Assembly (NCBI RefSeq): GCF_027943255.1
Contig: NC_072897.1
Coordinates: forward strand, 38,600,044-38,664,043
Direction of reading: 5' to 3'
DNA: 64,000 nt
Source of the DNA: Anastrepha obliqua
Taxonomy: Eukaryota > Arthropoda > Insecta > Diptera > Tephritidae
In this document: positions 9,641 to 21,607 of the stretch, piece after piece
Layout: each line of letters begins with the position of its first letter
How positions within the stretch are numbered: the stretch's first letter is position 1
Program-made: the position numbers and the translations under genes
Notes under the pieces: model-generated
The model's input: the letters and a program-made list of their open reading frames with translations, nothing else
Told to the model about the DNA's origin: nothing
Databases searched by the model: none

Positions 9641-12600
9641 TATACCTACCATTGAAGTTGAAATTTGGAAAGGTCGAGCCAAAGAGCACGAGGAGATTTG
9701 GTGGCTCCTAAAACACTCAGGCTAAAAAGCCCATTGTATTTAAAGCTCTGGAAAGGGGGTGGATAGTCAAGGAGGGAAGGAGAAAAGTATCAGAGAAAGA
9801 GACAGGAAAGAATAGAGACAGAGAAAGAGATAGAAAGTCCTGTGAGAATTTTCCAGATTCTTTGGCAAATCTGTAAATACCCTCCAGTTTTAGAGAACGA
9901 ATATTACTCATTCTCATGACATCGGAACCCAATACTCGTAGTCGCGCTCTAGCAAAGGCAGGCATACCGGGTCCTCGATGATTCCAATGGTGGTCATATG
10001 ATGACCCCATGGGTTGTGTCCTGTAATGATGCCGACCATCAACCGAATGTCTTTCCTTCCAAGTTTTAGTAGAAAGTTTGACAGTTTTCTGTTCGGTTCT
10101 GCAGCGTTCTAGACCGGACCATCGCTCTTTATGCAGATTGCCAATATATAATCGCTGATCCAATTCTTGATTAGTGCGGAACTGATTCCCATTATTGGCT
10201 CTGGCCTCTGTGGGGGCACCGCTGACCCACGGTTGGCCAATTCGTCGGCAATTTCGTTTCCTTGAACACCGGAGTGTCCCGGAACACATATAAGTAAAAA
10301 CCTGTTTTGTCTTGCTACAGAACTGAGCCTATTCTTACATTCTTGAACAATCTTTGAGGTTTGCTTCGCGTACTCCAGGGCCTTCAGTGCAGCCTGACTG
10401 TCACTGAAAACTCCAATCTATTTCCCGCCCCATCTCCTCTCGATTATCCATTCGGCTACTTTCAGGATGGCAAAAACTTCCGTTAGGAAAACAGTTGCCA
10501 TTTGCCCCATAGCATAGTGATACTTATTACTATCGCTTAAGTACCAGCCGGCTCCAGACCCTATTTCATGCTGGGACCCATCGGTAAAGAAAATATCCGT
10601 CAAACCTCCCTGCATGCATTTTGGATTGCTCCATTGTTCACGCAATGGAAATCTGATATCAAATTTCCTTCCAAATGAAACTGTGGGTATCAGGTCGTCT
10701 TTAGATGCCAAAAACAGAGGATACTGCTCAGAAAGCAACCTTAAGACTTCTCTATGTCCCGAAGTTCTGCCTTCGTGCCAGAAACCATATTTATGGAGTC
10801 TACGCATTGCTTTTGTCACTTCCTGTTGTATCTTAAGATCCAGGGGGAGCAAATAAAGCATAGCATTTAGGGCATCACCAGAGGTTACACTCATGGCACC
10901 CGTGATGCATAAGCATACACTTCTTTGTAGCCTGTATAGTTCCTCTGCACTTTAGTGTAAAGCCTTCTTAAGGATTTATCCGATGTTAGCGCACAGACAT
11001 CGTCCGCATATGCTTGGACATGAAAACCAAGTTCCTGCATCTCCGCTAGTAGAGAGTCTACGACGAAGCACCCCAGCAGCGGAGAAGGAACACCCTCTTG
11101 GGGACATCCTTGCTTGGCCCTGACTGAGATTTGTTCGTCACTGCTCTCACCAGCGGTTAACCGTCTCTCATAGAGCATGGAATATATCCATTTTACAATG
11201 GTTTGATTAACTCCGTGTCGTTCGGCAGAAAAACATTCTGAGCCGAAAGTGGCATTATCAAAAGCCCCTCAATGTCCACGAGTACGCCCATTGTGTATTC
11301 GTCAGCTTCCAGCCCGGCTTCAATATTACTAACAAGATCGTGTAAGGCTGATTCACATGATTCTCCACTCTGGTAAGTGTGTTGATTTCTACTAAGTGGA
11401 CTTCTCGGCAATACCCCCACTCGAATATGTTTCTCCACCACTCGTTCCAGACTTTCCAACACGAACGATGTCAAACTGATTGGTCTAAAACTTTTTGCTA
11501 GGGAATAGTCGTCTTTTCATGGTTTAGGAATAAATACTACTCTTACGCCATTGGGATGGTATTAAACCAAATGCAAGACAGACTGTGAAGATCCTTTTCA
11601 GGGCCTCAATCAGCCTGTCTCCTCCTTTTTAAGCACTGCTGGATATATTCAGTCAGGTCCAGGGGACTTAAAGTTCTCAAAGGTAGACAAGGAAAACCTT
11701 ATGGATTGCTTTGTCACTATCCGACTAACAATATACCAGCTGTACCTAGAGGTTCCACCGTTGCTACCGTTATTGTTCATGCCACTCTCAACTTCAGAGA
11801 GATTTCTACTACCCGGAAAATGGGTTTCGAGTAGAGCATTAAACGTTTCCGATTTGGAAATGGTGTATGAACCATCAGGTTTTCGAATGGAATCCAGCCT
11901 TACTGAGCGGTCTAAATGAAGGACCTTACAAAGTCTCGCTGTTTCCCTCATTTGTTCGACGTTAGTGCAGAGTTAGTTAGTTAGTTAGTTCTATAGGATT
12001 CAAGTTGGGCTTTCCGTATTTTTTTCTTATATTCTCTCTGTGTAAGGCGATGATTAGCCCGGTCCTCTTCTGTTTGGGTCTTTAAGGCCTTATCAAGAAG
12101 TTTTCTGGACCGTACACGAAGTTTCGACAGTTCAGGGTTCCACCAAGGAACCGCTTTCCCCTGTCTGCTTTGCCTGAGTGGGCATAGTTCCTCAAAGCAA
12201 TTGATTGAAGTACCTTCTAATTTTTTAGTAGCATCTTCAATCATTTCTGCTGATTTGAGTTTTTTCAGGTTTGGTAATCGCTCTGTTACAAGCTCACCAT
12301 ACCTGTCCCAGTCCACATTTCGAGGATTCCTACCGGAAGGTATTGATATTGTGTCAATTCCCAGTCGGAATTCGATAAGACGATGATCAGAAAGAGAGTC
12401 CTCTTCCAAAACTCGCCGTAGGTTGATTTGATTTCCAACTGACCTATTAGTAAGTGTTAAATCAATCACCTCTTGTCTCCTTCTAGTCACAAAAGTTAGT
12501 TTATTACCAGTGTTTTAAATGACCAAATCGGATGACAGGATAAAATCCAGTAACTTGAGACCTCTGGGGTTGCATTTACTGTTTCCCCTCACAATGTTCT

Positions 12601-12836
12601 GTGAATTGGCATCACAGCCCACTATTAGCCCCAGATTATTCGATTCTGCGTACTTGACCACTTCTCTTAGCTCCCTCGAAGGAGGTGGCTGTAAAGAGTC
12701 GTAGGGTAGGTAGGCCGAAACTATGATAGCTTCGACACTGTTCCCACTTTTCAAGTACTTTATTTTTGCAACAACGATATTTCCGGAGCATAGCTCTTTT
12801 AACATCGTATGTTCGATCAACCTCGGCATGATAATA

Positions 12837-14076
12837 TCAGGTCAGTCCATAAGTTCGTGCGTTTTTTAAAGGTGGTTTTAAAATTAATAAAAAAGGTGTT
12901 TAAAGTATTTATTAATCAATAAAATACATATTTTCCTTCCCACCGTTTAGGCAAATTTTTAGTTCCTGCTCAAAAAACTTTTTTGTCCTTGGAGCCAAAA
13001 TACGCTTCGATATCCGTTTTTATAGCTTCTTTTGAGGAGTAGTTCTTATTACTCATATGGGATTGAAGTCCACGGAAAAGGGGATAACCACAAGGTGTAA
13101 TATCCGGTGAGTATGGTGGATATGGCATTAGCTCCCATCCGAGCTCGTTCAGCTTGCCTAATGTTTGCCTTGCGGTATGAGGTCTTGCGTTGTCGTGGTG
13201 AAACAAAACTTTGCGTCTATTCACTAAAGACGGTTGATTTTTGTTAAGTGCCTCGTTCAGGTTTGATAGCTGATGGGAATAATAATCCGCAGTTATCATC
13301 TGGTTTGGTTCCAGGAGTTCATAATAAACAATACCGGCCATATCTCACCAAATAGACAGGAGAATCTTTTTGATGTGAAGGCCATCTCTAGGGGTCGGTT
13401 CTGGTGTTTCATCTATATTTAACCATTGGCGTTTGCGAACAGGATTATGCTAAAGGACCCATTTTTCATCACAGTAATGATACGGCTCAAAAAACTTTCA
13501 TTTTCAAGCCATTGCATCAGCTGAGAACATACATTCACTCTCCGCTGACGGTTAGCTACGGAAAATCTATGCGGAACCCATTTTCCCAGTTTTGAAACCT
13601 TTCTCAACTGAACCAGATGCCTGTTAACTATTCCATTCGATGAATTTAACCTCTGAGCTATCATATCGACTGTCAAATTTGGCTCAGCTTCCACGAGCTC
13701 AAGCAAGGCGTCGGAGTTAACGACTTCAGGACAACCAGCGCGCGGGGCATCCTCCACGTCGCAGTAACCACTTCGGAATTTTAAAAACCACTTTTGCGCA
13801 GTCCTTACACACTCGGTATCCTCTCCGTGTGCAGTGTTTATTTCTGCAGCAGCAGTTGTTGCATTTTTACCACTTTTATAAAAAAATACAGAATATGCCT
13901 CTTATACGCGTTCGAAGATTCCATTTTATTTTGTAACAAAACGTGCTTCTATCCGCGATTAAAATCACTTGTTGAATGCCCAATATATCAAATAAAATAT
14001 AAATAGTTCCGTTGTATTATATATATTTCCGTTGTATTTATAATTTTTTGTATGCAAAAATCGTACAAAAGTGACC
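12837..14076 (-). mobile_element. Mariner transposon inserted in the LOA-2 endonuclease
   Basis: The left end begins after TA (12835-12836) as tcaggtcagtccataagttc; the right end near 14076 is a poor match (ggtcacttttgtacgattttt on the minus strand). Endonuclease coding sequence of LOA-2 is found on both sides (SLQHSKASAV to the right, PRLIEHTMLKEL to the left), which shows an insertion. The transposase is on the minus strand. Confidence 0.7.
12890..13924 (-). pseudogene. Mariner DD34D-type transposase, catalytically dead
   Basis: The first ATG at 13924 gives MESSNAYKRHILYFF, the classic mariner start. It is followed, with breaks, by EDAPRAGCPEVV and a second helix-turn-helix, then KLGKWVPHRFS. 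The first catalytic block (normally T-G-D-E-K-W) is garbled as ITVMKNGSF. The second, HHDNARPHTA, keeps Asp. Thirty-four residues on, the third Asp is replaced by Gly (YSPDITPCGYPLF). Two of three catalytic residues are therefore lost and there are frameshifts. Confidence 0.8.
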
Positions 14077-14159
14077 GCAGACGCTTTGCTATGCTGCAGA
14101 CTTATATGCGTAAATATTACTTCAGTCATGAGACTGAGTATATTAACGCTTTGTCCTCC

Positions 14160-14918
14160 ACCTTATCCTGCACACGGAAACGGATTCGCCCCAGATGTAG
14201 GGGAGGATGGCACCCATACTTCAATTTAAGAACCTTGAGGGACCCAAGATTGATACCCAGTACCAGGTGGAAACCCGCCTCCGTAGTGGTAGCGGATTTC
14301 TGCCTGGTGCACGAGTATACTCTCCAGAGAGTCGTGTCATGATCTTTGTTCTGAACACGGATGCGAGGAGTTCTGCTGAGCTACAGGAAGGGCCCGGAAT
14401 CCAGACACTCGCTCTTACCAGCCTTTCATTGCTACTTTCAACAAGAATGAACTTGCTGTTTTCGCAGGCTGGAATTTTCTTCGCCTTCTGTCTTCTTCGT
14501 TTGATCTGCCTTGCAGATAGACGAACACCTGCTTTCGTATCTCCAATAACTTCAGTCTTTTTACCGGTACTTACCTGATTCCCACCCGGTTTAACCATTG
14601 TCAAAGACTTACTCGGTACCAGAGATCCATCTGTGTCTACTGAGAAATTGTCCGCCATCTCCACATCCTCCACAACTTGTTCAGTTGCTTCGGATCGTTT
14701 CGGCGACGGTGTATCGCTCACACTTACTCGGCTCTCCATTGGCATAGCCAATGTGCCATGTTTCACCACTAGTAGTTTGCTTCCTCCGGAACCATGGGTG
14801 TCAGTTCCGGCCTTAGGGGGGGGGGTGGGGTTCGGGCCTGCACATCCGATGCCCGAGCCGTCGATTGCTCGACGGTAGAATTTCCCAAAGGTGGATTACC
14901 TCGTGCACACAGATCCAT
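14160..14918 (-). pseudogene. LOA-2 ORF1 (gag-like, broken)
   Basis: The first ATG is at 14918, giving MDLCARGNPPLGNSTVEQS, which parallels the GNPPAS stretch at the start of LOA-4 ORF1. A frameshift falls at the G-run 14816-14826, a likely slippage site. The main block (14769 to 14221) has a basic segment RQIKRRRQKAKKI and VWIPGPSCSSAELL, matching CWIPDPDLSTADVL in LOA-4. The end is again frameshifted (LGRIRFRVQDK near 14160). The protein would coat the retrotransposon RNA. Confidence 0.6.
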
Positions 14919-15926
14919 AGTTAGCCTCCACATTGTAGAAAATTTATTTTATACCTCCTGCCAGGTTGTCGGTACGGTACTCTCCACATAGGTGGCCACC
15001 AATTCCGCCGTTTCGCGGATGGGTGGATACCAAATTCCTATATGGAGCTGCCCTCTTAGTTCGTGATAAGTTAATCTCCGTAACATGGGGTTAAATCACC
15101 ACTTAAGCTTCATCCCCGCGACAAGGAGACCGACATGACAAGGTATACCTACCATGCATTACCTTTAAACGTTCTATGCTCCAACTAGGAGTTAGAGGAT
15201 GTTGTATATCAGATCAAAGATTTGACTATCAGAGATCAGAGATTTGACTTATATACATACATGCATGTACATACATATTTGAATTTTTCTATAAAGGTTA
15301 AAAAAGTATATGTCCTTGATTTATTATTTACTCAATGAAATATTCCGTCCCCTCGCCGATATTCAAAATATTGTACTTACAAAAAGAAAATACCTTCATA
15401 GGCGCAGCAGCAGCATTCTAAAATGTTCTTTAATAAAAAAATTATTTCATTCATAAACGCAAGAGCATATTTCTCAAAGCGGGGCTAATTCATTCATAAA
15501 AAGAGCCCACTACATCTTCCTTCATGCGTCTTAGCTGTCCATAAGCCTATTTTTCTTGAGGAAGACAAAAATATTTGGTGAACCGTCAATTTTATGTTGT
15601 GGCAAGTGCCAGTATCTTCGTATATACGGGGCAGAGAACGTTAATGTATAGAGAAGTCTCAATGACAGGAACGTATGAAATTTCGAGGGGTACTCGTCTC
15701 CCGAAGACTAATCACCACAGACACATTTTTCACCAAAAATTAACAGTAAGGGGCTGAATTATGTAAATTTAGCAGCAGTCGATAAGAATTTCTTGGTGAT
15801 TAGAAGCAAAGAATGTTAGGTAGCTTTTTAATATGACCTATATATTGAACTTTTTCCAAATCATCCAAAATTATATACATATATAATATTATGTCTGTCT
15901 GTATGGTGCTCTGTAAAACTTTGTTG
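14919..15926. other. Possible LOA-2 leader, then interspersed repeat DNA
   Basis: 14919-15120 may be the 5' leader of LOA-2. About 15355-15530 resembles 28470-28790 (attgtacttacaaaa, cattctaaaatgttct, cattcataaaaa-type stretches), so it is a diverged copy of the same unclassified repeat. No gene is supported. Confidence 0.35.
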
Positions 15927-15938
15927 AATTCCCTTAAA

Positions 15939-16258
15939 AACAAAAATAAATCATTGGCGCGTACACTTCTGTTACGTGTTTGGCCGAGCTCCTCCTCCTA
16001 TTTGTGGTGTGCGTCTTGATGTTGTTCCACAAATGGAGGGACCTACAGTTTCAAGCCGACTCCGAACGGCAGATATTTTTATGAGGAGCTTTTTCATGGC
16101 AGAAATACACTCGGAGGTTTGCCATTGCCTGCCGAGGGGCGACCGCTATTAGAAAAATGTTTTTATTAATTTTGCTTTCACCGAGATTCGAACCAACGAC
16201 CTCTCAGTGAATTCCGAATAGTGATCACGCACCAACCCATTCGGCTACGGCGGCCGCC
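15939..16258 (-). mobile_element. tRNA-derived SINE, full length, with target-site duplication
   Basis: Same family as the copy at 4235, on the minus strand: A-box region ccgtagccgaatgggttggt and B box ggttcgaatctc are both present. A 12-bp direct repeat aattcccttaaa lies at 15927-15938 and 16259-16270, proving retroposition. The 3' end (left) has a short A/T-rich tail instead of (TA)n. Confidence 0.9.
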
Positions 16259-16289
16259 AATTCCCTTAAACCAAATCAAAATCCTCTAT

Positions 16290-17310
16290 GGAAAACATTT
16301 CATTACCAGTCACACAGGAAGATGGCATATGCAAATATAAATATGTGAATTTATATACATACATATGCGCATATGTAAGTATATGCTGTGTATATGTATG
16401 CTCACTAGCCACAGCTCAAAATAAAACGGTAAAACTTCTCAAGAAATCCAGCGCGCATTCAGAGGCACAGCGCACATTCATAGGCACAGCATTGTATGTA
16501 CAGTAACCTTGAAATGTGAACAGGCACCTTCAAATACTCTGATTGCATATGTTTTGTGCACTTTTTATCAATTGAAAAACTAAATACTTAAAGTAATCTA
16601 CTAATTAACTATTTGCCTACTATCAGTTAACATAAAATAATTGTTTCGAAATTTTATCTTAGTATAAAAATATCCGAATCAGACCATTTTTTAAGCTACT
16701 TCTTTTCTTCTGCAACTTACTGTATGCTCATGCGCTCACTTGACGCACAGCAGCTGCGGCTGTCGAGCATTTAGAAAGACATATTTACATACATATATTG
16801 ATGCATACATATGTACGATGCCGCGGGCACTCGACTTGACAAAAATTCAAGATTTACCAAATATTGGCAAATAATTCTACGCGAAATATTCCAATATTGA
16901 CGTTTTTCGAATGGTCGAGAAAATTGTCATATGGCGGCTCGTTTTATAAATGAAAGTACTTTGCTCGTAGAAATATGAGCGCGAATTTATCAATGAATTT
17001 TTTGATGATGAGCTTTTGTTGAAACTGTTCAGCGCCGTCGCGTCTATTTTGAGCTGTTCAGCACAATGGCAACAACACCTGCGTCTATGACTGCATTTTG
17101 TTCTTGTAGTCGCTAGCCATAGAATTTTAGCTTTGAACGACATACGCATTTTGAAGAATAAAGTGAGTGCCCTGTGTGTGCGGTTTGTATGTGCATGCAT
17201 ATGTGTATATTAATAAGCATTGTTTTGCTTGAATTCAATTCACATATTTATATTTGCATATGCCATCTTCCTGTGTGCCTGGTAATGAAGCGTTTTGTAT
17301 ACAGAATTTT
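16290..17310. repeat. Inverted-repeat element related to part of U (unoccupied Helitron site)
   Basis: About 50 bp at 16297-16350 (ttaccagtcacacaggaaga...) is repeated inverted at 17240-17295, so the stretch is bounded by inverted repeats. Its inner part, read on the minus strand (17170 to 16745), matches 28600-28857 joined to 30951-31060. The Helitron that lies between those two segments is absent here. No coding capacity is seen. Confidence 0.6.
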
Positions 17311-17380
17311 TTTATTTGATCAATTGAACGTACATACATATGCAGTTACATATGTATGTAGTTACATATGTATGTAGTTT

Positions 17381-17960
17381 AGAAGCAGTATGTGTCATAT
17401 CGGGTATAATGCCACCAGATATAATGGCCTCTGAACTGGGTAGAGTGTACGACAAAGCCAAAAGCCTAAACAGGCGATTAACGGCGGAAGAGCGTAAAGA
17501 AGAAAGACGGGGGAGCATAAGTGCGTGGCAAAATCGCTGGGACCTAGCAACAAAAGGGAGATGGACGCATAAACTTATCAGAAGCGTACAGGCTTGGGTT
17601 GAGAGAGGACATGGTGACACAGATTACTATCTCACACAGTTCCTGACGGGGCATGGATGCTATAGAGAGTATCTCCAAAGACTCGGCCATGAGGACGCAG
17701 CTGACTGCTCGTTCTGCGGCAACGGTAGTGAGAACGTGGAACATGTCTTCTTCTCCTGCCCGAGATACGCATCTGAAAGAATGTGCATTGAAGAAATCAT
17801 AAAAGAAAAAATAACCCCAGGCAACATTGTAGATCACATGCTGCAGTCGAAAGTGGTGTGGGCCAAGATGAAAGAATGGTCCGCAAATGCGTTACAGGAA
17901 CTGCGGAAAAAGGAATGGGAACGCAGTAAGGAAAGAAGACAAAGAAGTAATGAAGGGTAG
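17381..17960 (+). pseudogene. R1-like ORF2 C-terminal fragment (zinc-finger region)
   Basis: About 190 codons remain open: PDIMASELGRVYDKAKSLNR, WTHKLIRSVQAWVERGHG, DYYLTQFLTGHGCYREYL, then the Cys-rich CSFCGNGSENVEHVFFSCPR. That C-x2-C-x8-H-x4-C finger closes ORF2 in the R1 clade and may help bind nucleic acid. The fragment lacks endonuclease and RT. Here the frame continues past the point where the 38-kb copy has a stop, to KEWERSKERRQRSNEG, so this copy preserves the true C-terminus. Confidence 0.75.
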
Positions 17961-18184
17961 ACGGAGAGAGAAATACAAATGAAGAGCCATAATGGCTAGC
18001 TTGGCCCTGCGATGCAATGCTTAAAAGGCGGTACCGGTTTAGTACGTAGGTGTACTGTTTCGCAAGTCCAGTTTAGTAGTAATACTGACTGTGCGTGGTC
18101 CCGAATGAGGTGCACCCTTAGCGATCAGTATGAATCGTGCATGCCTTCTGCATTGACGGTATCTATGTAAGATTCCCCCTTCGG

Positions 18185-18228
<44 letters not shown>
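17381..18228 (+). mobile_element. 5'-truncated R1-like non-LTR copy with 42-A tail
   Basis: From gaagcagtatgtg onwards the sequence follows the 3' end of the R1-like element at 38162-39003, with few substitutions and one 37-bp deletion in the 3' UTR (near 18030). It ends in 42 consecutive A (18187-18228). Truncation at the 5' end and a poly(A) tail are the normal products of target-primed reverse transcription. A clear target duplication was not found. Confidence 0.85.
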
Positions 18229-18229
<1 letters not shown>

Positions 18230-19511
18230 ATATATAGTTAGGACATCAAGTGTGCATATACGCACATGCACATATGTACATACGTCGATGCATATGCAGA
18301 AGAAGTTGTTTTAGCATTTGCAGGAATTCGATCATTCGAATATTTACTCCCTAATTATTGCATGAAATATGATAAGTCGATGCTCGTGAGGTAGTTCATG
18401 TTGCTTCAGTGCATACATATGCGTGCAACACTATATTTATTAAAGATGCAATAGAACTTAGTTGTCCCATACATGTATGCAAATACGTTTCTTTGAAGTT
18501 TTCTTTTATTTATTTTAAATTTCAAAGTTTAATAGTATCTATAAAATTCATACATATATGTATGTATGTAATTATTATTCCCTGTAATATATGTAAATTG
18601 AAAAAAATTTCGTTTGGCAAATGAAAAAAAATGCATATTCAAATGTACATAAATATGATAAGGCAATGCGTCGTGAGATATCTCATTGTTGCTGCAGTGC
18701 GTGTGCGTTTGCATATGTAACACTATAAGAATTGAAGATGCAATTGAACTTTTGCACAAATATAACTATCATAATATGTATATGTGTTATATGTATATAC
18801 ATATATTGATATACATATATAATATATTCATCAATATACCAATATGCTCTTTGAATTCTTGTCTAAAATTAATTTCGACTCGAAAAATTAGTAAACATTT
18901 TCATCAAATTTACTAAAACGCACACAACAAAAATGAGGTCGTTTTATAATGTATTTTGTTTAAATTTTTCTTTTAAAATTAAAGCAACAAACATTAAAGT
19001 TAGTTTGAGTTCAAATGTTGGATTTTAAAACTTTATTTGGTTGTATTTCTTTGAAAATATAAATTGAATAAATTTTCGTTTATCAAGGGAACATAGAAAT
19101 GCACAAGCAAATGCCTTGCAAAATGCCGTCGGTATTCGTCAATTTGATTTCATACAGAAACCAAAAACTGAGCAGAGCTAATGTACTTGTACATAATTCA
19201 CTGTAATCAGCTCTGTTAAGAACTTCCCCGCTGTCGAGTTGAGCGAGGTGAAAAAGTGTTCGCGGTTTCACTTAATTTTTGGCAATTCACACTATTCGTA
19301 GCTCGTGAGAATTCTCTATCATTAACGTTCTCTGTACGGGGTCTGGCACTCGAAGTGTAATCAACTTCATACCGCTCGCGCAGCTGACGCACGGGCATCA
19401 GTCGTCTGCTAGTTGGCTATATGACAGTCCAAAGTATTGTTTACAAGCCCGCGGAAACATTTTGCTGAGAGTAAACGCGAAAAAGAAAATCAGTAATGGA
19501 AACGTAATAGT
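18229..19511. other. AT-rich spacer with a diverged direct repeat
   Basis: About 100 bp at 18362-18470 (aaatatgataag...gatgcaatagaactt) recurs in direct orientation at 18650-18755. 18780-18840 is a run of atatacatata palindromes. No coding feature is supported. Confidence 0.4.
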
Positions 19512-20568
19512 ATGATTGCATTATATTTAGCTGGAAAATGACAACCAGCGACTGGTCGTGAGCTCGAGCACCTTAAACACCATTACTTGTTAGAGTAATA
19601 CTGGTAGCATCACGAAATGTCAAAAGACTGCAACGCACCGTGAAATGTTTGAAAATGTGAAGAAGCGACTTGAGCGAAATCCCCGACGAAGTCTTAATCA
19701 AATGGTGAAAGAACTGAAAATATCTGACCGTAGCATCCGCTGCATACTGAAAATTGATCTCAAAGTCAAGCCCTACCAGATTCGAAAGGCGCGTGATCTC
19801 ACACCAAAGCAGCAACAATTCAGACTTGAGATAGCGGAGGAGTTTCTTCGCTTGGAAAAAAGCGGTCAATTTCCGAACATTGTGATTTCTAATGTGAAAA
19901 TTTTTCAAATTGAGGCATTTGTAAACTCCCAAAACGATAGGGTTTATTTGACCGACCGTTCATACGAGAATGTGAGTCATCGATTGTCCACCAGGAGGTA
20001 ACACCCGCCACAGTTAATGGTTTGGGTCGATGTAACCGCAGATGGGCGCTCTCCAATCGTTTTCATCGAGCCTGGCGTCAAGGTAGATGCGAAATATTAT
20101 CGAGAAAGTTTTCAGGAGAGTGCTTTGAAGCCGTGGGCAGACAAACATCTCGGTGGCAGACCATGGAAAATTCAACAGAACTCGGCACCATCTCACAAAG
20201 CTCAAGTTAACCAAAAATGGCTAAAAAACAACGCTCCAAACTTCATAACGTCCACACAATGGCTCTCAAATTCACCACCCGCGAATTCGATGGATTATTC
20301 TCTTTGGGACGTTTTGGAGAGCAAGGTCCGAACTAAAAGATTCACCAGCCTCGAGGCGCTGAAAAAAGCCATTGTTCGCGAGTGGGCCAAAATACCTGCA
20401 TGCCACGATCGGGCATCTTGCGATTCATTTCTGGACCGTCTCAAGACTATAGTCAAGGCAAAGGTGATCATATCGAGCAAAAGTAAACTGATTCTTAATT
20501 TTGTATTATTTTCACACATTTTTCACTTTCAATTGAATAAAAATAAACAAAAGCCACCGTTAGCTTAA
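19512..20568 (+). pseudogene. DD37D (maT-like) transposase, catalytically dead
   Basis: The gene appears to start at ATG 19512 (MIALYLAGK, then stops). It is open as FENVKKRLERNPRRSLNQMV to the end of the first block, and again from MVWVDVTADGRSPIVFIEPG to the C-terminus. The triad is ruined: SDE-type Asp is Asn (ISNVKIFQIEAF), QQD is QQN (QQNSAPSHK). The third Asp survives (NSMDYSLW), 37 residues after the second position. The spacing identifies the maT/DD37D clade of Tc1/mariner. I could not define the inverted ends. Confidence 0.8.
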
Positions 20569-21069
20569 AACAAGGCTCAGTCTTCGAAATTTCGTACTAT
20601 GGAAAATTTAAAACCCATTCCTCTTTGTTCTATTACAGAGGATAGATACTTAATTACTTAATTACATACTTAAAGCCGTGAAGTTAAAAATTTACTTTGA
20701 AACCAGATTGCTTCTGTTTTTTTTTTTTTTGCTGTAGGATATCTGTGTTTACATTTACATTTTTCTGTGGGCTGCGTCGTACAGTGTCTTCTTCGCGAAG
20801 TCAGAAATGTAGATGTATTTGAATTGTTGAAATGCCTTAAAAAACATTTTTAACCTTCATTTTTGACTTCATTTCATCGCAAATATAAAAGCTATGATAA
20901 ACCAAACCCGAATATCAAAGATTCAGCGTAGGCTACCTCACTAAGTAAATAATTTTTATACAAATTCATTCTTATTCGCCCACTGTTTAAATTGAGCCTT
21001 TACTCTTTGTGTTTACGAGCAAATCCAGCATTGGTTGCGTTGGTTACGTATCTTTATGCATTTGGTAAG
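20569..21069. other. No recognisable feature
   Basis: Between the DD37D relic and the pogo-like element I see only AT-rich sequence and a T run at 20719-20730. Confidence 0.3.
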
Positions 21070-21607
21070 TAGAGTAAGATCGGGTATTGTGGCTATTCGG
21101 GTAATGTGGTCAACGTCTGTATTTTTCATAATAACGAACATGCACTAGAAAGATTGATTATGAAGTTCAAAATTCATATAACGGATGTTTTACGCTGCTC
21201 GCGTTTTGAATTGGACTCTTTACTGATGAGTAGTTGATTTAAATATTTTGTGAAAAGCAGTCGATTTGTTTTTCAGTGGCGTGTAATATTAATGGTATTT
21301 TTTAGCAAGTGATTATTTTAGAGTGTGAAAGTTCAGATATATTTAATAATTTAAATTATTAATTTATTTATTATCTAAACGGTAATGCGGTAAGAAAATC
21401 TTTTCAAAATATTCAAACAAAAGTTTGTAATACTTTTTTCTTGTAAGTGGTACGGTGGCTAATGTGGGCCCGTCAGCGTCGGATATTGTGAACTAGTAGC
21501 CCACATTACTCCCTTAATATTTCCCTAATTCTCGTTAATTTTCCTGCTTTGTATTTCCCAATTATATGATACATATTTAGACTAGCCAAAAATGGAGAAA
21601 TAAGGAA

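Larger units (their letters stand above)
9717..14129 (-). pseudogene. LOA-2 ORF2: endonuclease, RT, RNase H (broken)
   Basis: The gene starts as MTEVIFTHISLQHSKASAV (14129) and resumes past the mariner at 12829. Endonuclease motifs are IVGCDANSQN, RQEVIDLTLTN and SDHRLIEF. RT motifs are QHTYQSGESCESALHDLV, VDIEG, an altered CPQEGVPSPLLGC and an intact YADD (AYADDVCALT, about 11005-11030). The region after YADD is deleted. RNase H starts FFTDGSQHEIGSGAG (first Asp present) and runs into shifted frames, with a late CPGHSGVQGNEIADELAN-type block near 10270. At least six frameshifts or deletions separate these blocks. Confidence 0.75.
9640..14918 (-). mobile_element. LOA-like non-LTR retrotransposon (LOA-2), decayed, holding a mariner
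   Basis: Minus-strand order: ORF1 (14918 to about 14160), endonuclease start (14129 to about 14077), inserted mariner (about 12837-14076), the rest of the endonuclease (12829 to 11990), linker and RT (11951 to 10891), RNase H and zinc-finger end (10894 to 9717). The same architecture occurs in LOA-3 and LOA-4. Both boundaries are approximate. Confidence 0.75.

Noticed and set aside
18187..18228. 42-A run as an assembly artefact
   Set aside because: It follows R1-like 3' UTR exactly where the 38-kb copy also has its A tail, so it is a poly(A) tail.
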